DNA from: WTKG01 sp963735005
Lineage (GTDB): Bacteria; Actinomycetota; Actinomycetes; Actinomycetales; Demequinaceae
DNA length: 64,000 nucleotides
Reading direction: 5' to 3'
Assembly (NCBI GenBank): GCA_963735005.1
Contig: CAVTJA010000003.1
Location: 186,001 to 250,000 of the forward strand
In this document: in pieces, positions 58,528 to 64,000 of the stretch
How the letters are laid out: every line of letters begins with the position of its first letter
Position numbering within the stretch: position 1 is the first letter of the stretch
Position numbers and translations under genes: made by a program
The notes under the pieces: model-generated
Told to the model about the DNA's origin: nothing
What the model saw: only the letters and a program-made list of their open reading frames with translations
Database searches by the model: none

Positions 58528-60129
58528 CTACTCCGAGTCCCGCACGGCCCTGCTCTCGACCTCGGACAGCACGTCGTCTGCGGCCTCCGCACTGAAGTGG
58601 CCACGGTGCCTCGCCTCGATGACCACGTCCCGCTCGACCTCGGCGGCGCGCCTCAGCAAGTCCTCCACGGCGCGCTGGTCGCCCGGGTCGTCCTCGACGT
58701 CCTCGGCGCCGTGGCGCGCTGTCATGAGCGCGTCGTGGGACGCGAGGTAGCCCTCATATTGCAGGACGACGGCGTTGCGTACACGCTCCGGAATTTCACT
58801 TGTGTCGTTGCGCACGGCCTCGAGCGCGGCCGAGGTGGCGCGCCTGCGCAGCCGCTGGGTCTCGTCGACAAGGTCCACGTCGCTGCCCACCTTGAGCTTG
58901 CGCACCAGCGGGCCAAGGGTGAGGCCCTGGACCACCAGCGTCACCAAGACGGCGGCCAGCCCGACGAACACGATCGTGCTGCGTTCGGAGAACGGCTCGC
59001 CCCCGACCGCCGCGGGCAACGCGAGCGCGGCGGCGACCGTCACGACGCCTCGCATCCCCGCCCACGCGGTCACAAACGTCTCACGGCTGCCAACCGGCGT
59101 GGCCTCGGTCGATCGCCGGCGCCGGCGGAGGTTCGACAGCCACACGGCTGGAATCAGCCACGCGAACCGCAGCACCACGAGCGTCCCCACGACGGTCGCG
59201 GCGAGCCCGATCGCATCCGCCTGTGGCGGCTCGGACCGAAGCACCGCGGTCAGCTCGAAGCCGATGAACACGAACACGAGGCTGGTGATGATGTAGTCCG
59301 CGTAACGCCATACGGCGCGGCCAAGCAGCCAACCGCCGGACGTGATCGCCGTGTGGCTGTACGTGCGCAGGTAGAGCCCAAGCCCCAGCACCGCGAGCAC
59401 GCCCGAGCCCCCAAAGTGATCGGCGGCCAGGTACACCACGAACGGGGCGGCGAGCGTCACCGTCGTCTCGGGCGCGGCAAGGTGGAGCCGCGCGAGCGCG
59501 AACGTCGTCAGCCAGCCCGCGCCGATGCCCACGCCAGCGCCCACGACGAGCGCGAGCACCAGGTCCGTCCCCAGCTTGGCGCCGGAAAGCTCGCCCGCCA
59601 ACACGGCGCCAATCGCGACCTTGTAGAGCACGAGCGCGGTGGCGTCGTTGAACATACCCTCGCCCTCGAGCACGGTGACCAGGCGGCCGGGCAGACGCAG
59701 TCGGCGGGCGACGGCGGTTGCCGCCACCGGGTCGGGCGGCGACACGATCGCGCCAAGCACAAAGGCGGGCGCCCAGCCCATGCCGAACGCGTGCGCGACC
59801 ACAGCGACGGCGGCGGCGGTTGCCACGGTGAGCCCCACCGCGAGCACAAGGATCGGCCGCGCGTTCTCGCGGAACTCGCGGGCGGTGGCACGCTGGGTGG
59901 CCGCGAACAGCAGCGGCGGCAGCACCAGCGGCAGAATCATGTCCGAGTCAACTTCGAGCAGCGGCAACCCGGGCACGAGCGGCACCAACAGCCCAAAGAT
60001 GGTGAGCAGGACCGGCAGCGGAATGCGCCACTTGTCCGCGAGCGGCGTCAACACCACTACCCCTGCGATCAGAACGCCAACCAGCACAATCGTGCCCACA
60101 GTGCCCCCTTCAGAACGACTTTGGCCCAT
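58528..60129 (-). CDS. CPA1-family cation/proton antiporter
   Basis: Sodium (or potassium)/proton exchanger of the NhaP/NHE type. 533 residues with about 12 membrane helices; core ion-site motifs VLGAIVSPPDPVAATAV and VLEGEGMFNDATALVLYK (the acidic Glu/Asp of helices V-VI), then SGVLAVLGLGLYLRT and WAGMRGVVTVAAALALP. A cytoplasmic C-terminal domain of about 120 residues is charged and contains a helical Arg/Asp/Glu-rich tail, likely regulatory. ATG at 60129. Confidence 0.9.
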   Translation of the reverse strand: MGQSRSEGGTVGTIVLVGVLIAGVVVLTPLADKWRIPLPVLLTIFGLLVPLVPGLPLLEVDSDMILPLVLPPLLFAATQRATAREFRENARPILVLAVGLTVATAAAVAVVAHAFGMGWAPAFVLGAIVSPPDPVAATAVARRLRLPGRLVTVLEGEGMFNDATALVLYKVAIGAVLAGELSGAKLGTDLVLALVVGAGVGIGAGWLTTFALARLHLAAPETTVTLAAPFVVYLAADHFGGSGVLAVLGLGLYLRTYSHTAITSGGWLLGRAVWRYADYIITSLVFVFIGFELTAVLRSEPPQADAIGLAATVVGTLVVLRFAWLIPAVWLSNLRRRRRSTEATPVGSRETFVTAWAGMRGVVTVAAALALPAAVGGEPFSERSTIVFVGLAAVLVTLVVQGLTLGPLVRKLKVGSDVDLVDETQRLRRRATSAALEAVRNDTSEIPERVRNAVVLQYEGYLASHDALMTARHGAEDVEDDPGDQRAVEDLLRRAAEVERDVVIEARHRGHFSAEAADDVLSEVESRAVRDSE

Positions 60130-60171
60130 CTAATCACTTGGGCATCAGCCGCGCAGGGACAATTTCAATGG

Positions 60172-60243
60172 TGGGCGATACTGGGATCGAACCAGTGACC
60201 TCTTCCGTGTGAAGGAAGCGCGCTACCGCTGCGCCAATCGCCC
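60172..60243 (-). tRNA. tRNA-Val (CAC)
   Basis: 72-nt cloverleaf on the minus strand: acceptor GGGCGAT/ATCGCCC, D arm GCGC/GCGC, anticodon stem CTTCC/GGAAG with loop TTCACAC (anticodon CAC), T arm ACTGG TTCGATC CCAGT, discriminator A. The 3' CCA is encoded (60171-60169). Just downstream of pabC and differs from the Val-GAC gene at 62520 at two positions in the anticodon loop. Confidence 0.93.
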
Positions 60244-60263
60244 GTCGGCTGGAAATACTACCC

Positions 60264-61136
60264 TCATCTGGCGCGGGGCGGCGCCGGGTCGGGATCGGCA
60301 TCCGCACTTGCCTCGTAGACCTTTCGCAACTGCGCGAGCAGCGGCCCCGGCTGCACCTCGGTGCCGTCGAGCGAGGTGACCATCTGGACGCCACGCGTCA
60401 CTGAACTCACGGCTGCGAAGGCGCGCCCGCGTAGCACCTCGTCCAAGACGCTCATGTCCAGCTCGCCCGGCGCGGCGACGCGCAGCGGCAGCCCGGCCCC
60501 CACGCCCCACTCGAGAGCGAGCCCGCGCGCGATTCCCGGCAGGCACCCGGACGCGAGCGGCGGCGTCAGGATCTCGCCGTCCTGCTCGATGAACACGTTT
60601 GTCGAGGTGCCCTCGCACAGGTGGCCGTGGGTGTTGGGCAGGAGAGCCTCGTCGCCGCCGTGCTGGACCGCGTATTCGTGCATCATCACGTTCTCGATAT
60701 ACGACGTGACCTTGACGCCCGCGACCGGCGAGCGTTCGTTGCGCCGCCACGGCGCCCGCACGGCCTTGCACGTGCGCGGCCTGACGCCTGGTGCCCCAGC
60801 GACGATCACGGTGGGCGCACCGACGGCACGGCCAAGCCCGAGCGGCGCGTCGCCGGACGACACGGTGACGCGCAGGCGCGCCAGCTTGCCTTCGCCCGCG
60901 GCGATGACCTCGTGGATCCCCGCGCGCACGACGTCCAACTTCACGGGCGGCAGCTTGACGCGCTCGAGCGAGTACTCGAGGCGGGCCAGGTGGCGGGTGA
61001 TCGCGAACGGCTGGTTGTTCCTGATTGCGATGGTCTCGAACACCCCGTCGCCCACGGTGAAGCCGTGATTGAGCGCGGACAATAGCGGTTCGTTGGCGGC
61101 GCGGATGCGACCGCCCGACCAGACGATCGCGCTCAT
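60264..61136 (-). CDS. pabC: Aminotransferase class IV, probable aminodeoxychorismate lyase
   Basis: PLP enzyme that releases 4-aminobenzoate from aminodeoxychorismate for folate synthesis. 290 residues, fold type IV. Start SAIVWSGGRIRAANEP, then LNHGFTVGDGVFETIAI, the catalytic Lys in VAGVKVTSYIENVMMHEYAV, PLP-phosphate region EGTSTNVFIEQDGEIL and SGCLPGIARG. Branched-chain or D-amino acid aminotransferase activity is the alternative, but the preceding gene is pabB-like with a 4-nt overlap, so the folate role is favoured. Confidence 0.87.
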   Translation of the reverse strand: MSAIVWSGGRIRAANEPLLSALNHGFTVGDGVFETIAIRNNQPFAITRHLARLEYSLERVKLPPVKLDVVRAGIHEVIAAGEGKLARLRVTVSSGDAPLGLGRAVGAPTVIVAGAPGVRPRTCKAVRAPWRRNERSPVAGVKVTSYIENVMMHEYAVQHGGDEALLPNTHGHLCEGTSTNVFIEQDGEILTPPLASGCLPGIARGLALEWGVGAGLPLRVAAPGELDMSVLDEVLRGRAFAAVSSVTRGVQMVTSLDGTEVQPGPLLAQLRKVYEASADADPDPAPPRAR

Positions 61137-62233
61137 TTGCCCATTGTCGTCTGCGACGCGAGCGCAACCAAATTCTGAGCCTTAAGTTCGGTTTCTTCCC
61201 ATTCGCCCGCAGGGTCGCTCCCCCACGTGATACCTGCGCCCGTTCCGAACTTCAAGGTGCCCCCGCCGTCGGCCGTCCACCAGAAGGTCCTGATGCCCAC
61301 CGCGAGCTCGGCGCGGCGCGCGTCGGCGTCTATCCACCCAATCGCGCCACAATACGGCCCGCGCTCGACGGGCTCCTCGCGGGCGATGATCTCGAGCGCG
61401 CTCGACTTCGGGGCGCCCGACACGGACCCCGGGGGGAACGTGCCCGCGAACAGTCGCGGCCACATGGCGGGCGTCCAGTTCGCGTGGTCGGCGAGCGTCG
61501 CCGCGACGGTGGACTGCAGGTGGACCAGGCCCGGGTGCGCATGCTCGGCGAGGAACTCGGGGACCCTCACGGAGCCGGGCACGGCCACGTGGGAAAGGTC
61601 GTTGCGGATGAGGTCGGTGATCATCACGTTCTCGGCGACGTCCTTGTCCAGCATCGGCACGCCGGGCGCCGCCGTGCCCTTGATGGGCGCCGACGCGACG
61701 GTGTCGCCTTCGACGGACAGGTACAGCTCGGGCGAGGCGGACACGACCCACACCCCGGGCACGCCGTCCGCCTGCGGGATGGTGATGCGCGCAGCGTGAC
61801 GGGCCGGGTTCCCCACCGCGAGTAGCTCGGACAGCGCGACGGCGTCTGGCCCGCCGGGGCCTGCGGGCAGCGGCGCCGACATCACCCGGCACAGGTTCAC
61901 CTGGTACACGGTGCCGTCGCGGACGTCGCCGCGGATGCGCTCGACTCCAGCCATGTACTGCTCGCGGCCAAGGGACGTGGTCCACGCGTCCGGCGCGGGC
62001 CCGCGCCACTGCCGTTCCGGGGCCGGCGGCACCGCGACGGACGGCACGCGCTCAACATCCTCGAATCGCCATGCCCGCACGCCGCCAGAGAACTCGCCGA
62101 CGACCACCCAGAACCCGCCCTCGGCGAGCCGATGCCCGTCGGCTACGGCGTCGATCGACTCCACCGCGCGCGCCGCTCGCACACCGCGAAACTCGGCGTT
62201 CGCGGCGGCCGCCGAGGCGGGGACGGTGGTCAT
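61133..62233 (-). CDS. pabB: Aminodeoxychorismate synthase component I (PabB-like)
   Basis: Chorismate-utilising enzyme, 366 residues. The core motifs are VYQVNLCRVMSAPL, FVVVSPE-like WVVSASPELYLSV, the catalytic Lys in SAPIKGTAAPG, MLDKDVAENVMITDLIRNDL, FAGTFPPGSVSGAPKSSALE, and AVGIRTFWW. PIKGT is typical of PabB; anthranilate synthase usually has PIAGT. No glutaminase (pabA) is adjacent, so one must be elsewhere. Overlaps pabC by 4 nt. Confidence 0.9.
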   Translation of the reverse strand: MTTVPASAAAANAEFRGVRAARAVESIDAVADGHRLAEGGFWVVVGEFSGGVRAWRFEDVERVPSVAVPPAPERQWRGPAPDAWTTSLGREQYMAGVERIRGDVRDGTVYQVNLCRVMSAPLPAGPGGPDAVALSELLAVGNPARHAARITIPQADGVPGVWVVSASPELYLSVEGDTVASAPIKGTAAPGVPMLDKDVAENVMITDLIRNDLSHVAVPGSVRVPEFLAEHAHPGLVHLQSTVAATLADHANWTPAMWPRLFAGTFPPGSVSGAPKSSALEIIAREEPVERGPYCGAIGWIDADARRAELAVGIRTFWWTADGGGTLKFGTGAGITWGSDPAGEWEETELKAQNLVALASQTTMGK

Positions 62234-62288
62234 GGCGTCAACGCTAGTGCGCGCGGTGCGACACGCGGGCGCGGCACACCTTCGCGAG

Positions 62289-62325
62289 TTGGACCGGGGC
62301 CTGGTTGTCGGCTATTGTCATAACC
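62289..62325 (+). promoter_or_regulatory. Candidate promoter for the tRNA-Gly-Cys-Val cluster
   Basis: TTGGAC (62289-62294), 18-base spacer, TATTGT (62313-62318), with a predicted start near 62325, about 19 bases before tRNA-Gly. Visual match only; the -35 is weak. Confidence 0.4.
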
Positions 62326-62343
62326 CGTCGCTAGGTGCGACGT

Positions 62344-62415
62344 GCGGACGTGGCTCAGTGGTAGAGCATCACCTTGCCAAGGTGAGGGTCGCGGGTTCGA
62401 ATCCCGTCGTCCGCT
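62344..62415 (+). tRNA. tRNA-Gly (GCC)
   Basis: 72 nt: acceptor GCGGACG/CGTCCGC, D arm GCTC/GAGC, anticodon stem TCACC/GGTGA with loop TTGCCAA (anticodon GCC), T arm GCGGG TTCGAAT CCCGT, discriminator T. No encoded CCA. First of three tRNA genes in a row. Confidence 0.94.
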
Positions 62416-62444
62416 CGGAAAGTTGTGGATATCCACTGCTTTAC

Positions 62445-62515
62445 GGTGGAGTGGCCGAGTGGCTAGGCAGCGGCCTGCAAAGCCGTATACGTGGGTTCGA
62501 ATCCCATCTCCACCT
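62445..62515 (+). tRNA. tRNA-Cys (GCA)
   Basis: 71 nt: acceptor GGTGGAG/CTCCACC, D arm with AGTGGCTA loop, anticodon loop CTGCAAA (anticodon GCA), T arm GTGGG TTCGAAT CCCAT, and the U73 discriminator that cysteinyl-tRNA synthetase needs. No encoded CCA. 29 nt after tRNA-Gly. Confidence 0.94.
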
Positions 62516-62519
62516 CGTA

Positions 62520-62591
62520 GGGCGATTGGCGCAGCGGTAGCGCGCTTCCCTGACACGGAAGAGGTCACTGGTTCGATCCCAGTATCGCCCA
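62520..62591 (+). tRNA. tRNA-Val (GAC)
   Basis: 72 nt, four bases after tRNA-Cys. Same body as the Val-CAC gene at 60172 but with anticodon loop CTGACAC (anticodon GAC). No encoded CCA. Ends just before a hairpin terminator. Confidence 0.94.
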
Positions 62592-62595
62592 CTCG

Positions 62596-62620
62596 AAGGC
62601 CCCGCTACGGCGGGACCTTT
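62596..62620 (+). terminator. Terminator of the tRNA cluster
   Basis: AAGGCCCCGC and GCGGGACCTT pair at 9 of 10 positions around a TACG loop and are followed by T. It starts five bases after the last tRNA. Confidence 0.65.
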
Positions 62621-62655
62621 CGCAGATCCGGCGCCGCTCAGGGGCGCTCGCTCGG

Positions 62656-62919
62656 CTACCGGTAGATCTCGCGACGGTGGCCGACGGCGATGACCCACAC
62701 GCGAAGCGTTGAGTCGGTGACCTCGTACAGGATCCGGTAGTCGCCCGTGCGCACTCGCCACACGCCAGCACGGCCCACGAGCATGGTCGCCGCGGGTGGC
62801 CTTGGATTCTCCGCAAGCAGGTCGATGGCCGCCCCAACTCGCGTTCGAGCCGTGGCATCGAGTTTGCCGAGCTGGCGCACCGCCGACGTCGACAGGGTGA
62901 CGGCGTAGCGTGCGCTCAC
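62656..62919 (-). CDS. RelE/ParE-family toxin
   Basis: 87 residues, GTG start at 62919 overlapping the antitoxin stop (GTGA). RelE/ParE fold pattern: YAVTLSTSAVRQLGKLDATA, two helices, then the beta-sheet core VWRVRTGDYRILYEVTD and LRVWVIAVGHRREIYR. The C-terminal His-Arg-Arg-x-x-Tyr-Arg stretch resembles the mRNase active region of RelE-type toxins. Typical partner order is antitoxin first, as here. Confidence 0.88.
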   Translation of the reverse strand: MSARYAVTLSTSAVRQLGKLDATARTRVGAAIDLLAENPRPPAATMLVGRAGVWRVRTGDYRILYEVTDSTLRVWVIAVGHRREIYR

Positions 62920-63161
62920 GCGAGGCCGAGGTCTGCTTTGACGTCATCCCAGGGGACCGATCCGCCTTCGGCTTGTGCCTGGTCGACCGCCGTGACGTCT
63001 TCGGCGTCTTCGAGTACGGCAAGCGCGCGCGCCGCGAGTGTCGCGTCCATCAGCACCACCGCGTCGCGCCCATTGCGCGTGATCGAGACGGGTGCGTTGC
63101 GAGCGGAGTCGATAGTCTCGCTCCAGTGTTGCCTCGCGTGGGCCGCAGAGATGGTGTCCAT
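62916..63161 (-). CDS. Phd/YefM-family antitoxin
   Basis: 81 residues, ATG at 63161. N-terminal Phd/YefM DNA-binding fold: TISAAHARQHWSETIDSA then APVSITRNGRDAVVLMD; C-terminal acidic tail (EDAEDVTAVDQAQAEG, VPWDDVKADLGLA) that should wrap the toxin. The mRNA looks leaderless (see the promoter entry), and the pair should repress itself. Confidence 0.88.
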   Translation of the reverse strand: MDTISAAHARQHWSETIDSARNAPVSITRNGRDAVVLMDATLAARALAVLEDAEDVTAVDQAQAEGGSVPWDDVKADLGLA

Positions 63162-63195
63162 GTACTAAGCGTACGTTCTGTACACGCGTGGTCAA
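63161..63195 (-). promoter_or_regulatory. Promoter/operator of the toxin-antitoxin operon, likely leaderless
   Basis: Minus strand: TTGACC (63195-63190), 16-base spacer, TACGCT (63173-63168), then seven bases to the A of the antitoxin ATG (63161). The start site would fall on the start codon, so the mRNA is probably leaderless. GTAC appears three times at 8-9 base intervals across the -10 region, a likely binding site for the antitoxin. Confidence 0.6.
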
Positions 63196-63349
63196 GAGGT
63201 CGGAAGCCCATTCTTCGATGGTGACGGCGCGCGACCATCCGTTGTGCGCCGCGTGCCGACCCTGTGTACGCATGCGCGGATGACGTTCACGGGGACATCA
63301 ATTCCGACAACACGCGGGCGTGCCGCCGGGGACGACGCCGACCGCCCTG

Positions 63350-64000
63350 CTAGCCCTCGGCCCGCGCGTACTGGACTACGACGGCTCGGTGGTCGGTCCC
63401 GCGCACCGTGAAGGTGGTCGCACTGGTGGCCCTGAGCCCAGCGTCCCGCGTGAGCACGTGGTCGATAGCGACCAGAGGGCCGAACTTGTGGCGAGCAGGA
63501 TACGTGGGGAGGAAGCCTGCGCCAGCCTGGTCGGCCGCGTCCCGGAACCCCAGCGCCAACACCTCGCGAAATGCCGCGTGGTCGCGCGTGGAGTTAAAGT
63601 CCCCCGCCACAAGTACGGGGCCCTCCTGGTCGGCAAGGATGCGCTTGAGCGCGCGCATGTCTTCGAGCCATCCGTCGGTATTGCGCGGGTGCGGCGGCCG
63701 TGGGTGCACGGCGAAAATGGCGATGTCGCCGCCGGGCGCCGCCACGTGGGCGCTGACCGTCTCGAAGTACAGTCCCTCGACGTCTGCTATCCCGGCAAGG
63801 GGATACCGGGAGTAGATTGCGGTGCCCGACGCGCCGGGCGCGGGTTGTGCGGCAGCAAACGGCAACACGTCCTCGAGGCCCGCCGACGCGAGCGCGGCAA
63901 CCGCCTCCGGAGTGAGTTCCTCGAGTGCCAGCACGTCGACGCCGCTGTCAACGACGATCGCCACCATCTCGTCAGGGTCAGCGCTGCCGTATCGCAAGTT
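63350..64000 (-). CDS. Endonuclease/exonuclease/phosphatase family protein (5' end outside window)
   Basis: About 217 C-terminal residues of an EEP-fold phosphodiesterase; the gene starts beyond base 64000. Readable motifs: NLRYGSADPDEM at the window edge, VDVLALEELTPEAV (Glu metal ligand), FAVHPRPPHPRN, VLVAGDFNSTRDHAAF (Asp/Asn catalytic), and the final GTDHRAVVVQYA with the Asp-His pair. Members act on DNA, RNA, phospholipids or nucleotides; the substrate is not clear here. The N-terminal part may hold membrane helices, as in similar actinobacterial proteins. Confidence 0.85.
   Translation of the reverse strand, partial: NLRYGSADPDEMVAIVVDSGVDVLALEELTPEAVAALASAGLEDVLPFAAAQPAPGASGTAIYSRYPLAGIADVEGLYFETVSAHVAAPGGDIAIFAVHPRPPHPRNTDGWLEDMRALKRILADQEGPVLVAGDFNSTRDHAAFREVLALGFRDAADQAGAGFLPTYPARHKFGPLVAIDHVLTRDAGLRATSATTFTVRGTDHRAVVVQYARAEG

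Noticed and set aside
62944..63273. A 109-codon frame covering the antitoxin and its upstream region
   Set aside because: It runs through the antitoxin in another frame and crosses its promoter; the Phd antitoxin explains the region better.

Overview
High-GC, densely packed bacterial chromosome with many GTG and several TTG starts. The gene content points to an actinobacterium, probably order Micrococcales: an actinobacterial integration host factor (mIHF) beside gmk, a phosphatidylinositol/PI-mannoside lipid block (PI synthase, PatA-like acyltransferase, PimA-like mannosyltransferase), PdxS/PdxT, and a gene order that closely follows the Mycobacterium tuberculosis backbone (thrS-HIT-pgsA-acyltransferase-pimA, pdxS-pdxT-yebC-ruvCAB-secDF-rel-hisS-aspS-rarA-alaS-ruvX-mltG-aroE, then aroC-aroK-aroB-aroQ-efp-nusB, then pyrRBC-carAB-pyrF-mihF-gmk). 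Family and genus cannot be fixed from the sequence alone.

Layout. Nearly everything is on the minus strand. 1-8520: gmk (partial), mihF and the pyrimidine operon pyrR-pyrB-pyrC-carA-carB-pyrF, whose genes overlap by about 4 nt or lie within 7 nt. A PyrR-binding hairpin sits just before the pyrR ribosome binding site. 8546-12980: nusB, efp and the shikimate genes aroQ, aroB, aroK, aroC. 13027-25738: a complete type IVa-like pilus operon in transcription order pilB, pilT, pilC, pilA (major pilin), a large PilV-like pilin, a PilW-like pilin, a PilX-like protein, prepilin peptidase, pilM, pilN, pilO, inserted between aroC and aroE. 25810-33001: aroE, mltG, ruvX, alaS, rpsD, rarA. 33077-35351: an MMPL transporter on the plus strand. 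35381-43576: aspS, an uncharacterised conserved protein, hisS, a divergent DUF349 gene with a coupled upstream small ORF, an AbiEi-like hypothetical and the bifunctional (p)ppGpp enzyme Rel. 43607-48711: secF, secD and ruvBAC, with a LexA-type SOS box before ruvA. 48713-57427: yebC, a membrane protein, the PLP genes pdxT/pdxS with a Nudix gene between them, the PI-mannoside block, HIT hydrolase and thrS. 57624-64000: a membrane protein, a CPA1 cation/proton antiporter, four tRNA genes (Val-CAC, Gly-GCC, Cys-GCA, Val-GAC), pabC/pabB, a ParE/RelE-Phd toxin-antitoxin pair and the 3' part of an endonuclease/exonuclease/phosphatase gene.

The most unusual part is the pilus operon. It has both motor ATPases, the platform protein, the peptidase, the PilMNO inner complex and four prepilin-like proteins, but no outer-membrane parts, as expected for a Gram-positive. 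Two of its minor components are large and look specialised (a 611-residue prepilin and a protein with a beta-helix-like centre), and its prepilin peptidase appears to use a CTG start codon.

Three genes (rarA, the MMPL transporter, pdxS) each carry one frame break while both halves stay conserved. Sequencing errors, or very recent mutations, explain this better than old decay. No IS elements, prophage or CRISPR arrays were seen. No gap exceeds 200 bases; the largest, 57428-57623 and 63162-63349, hold regulatory DNA only.
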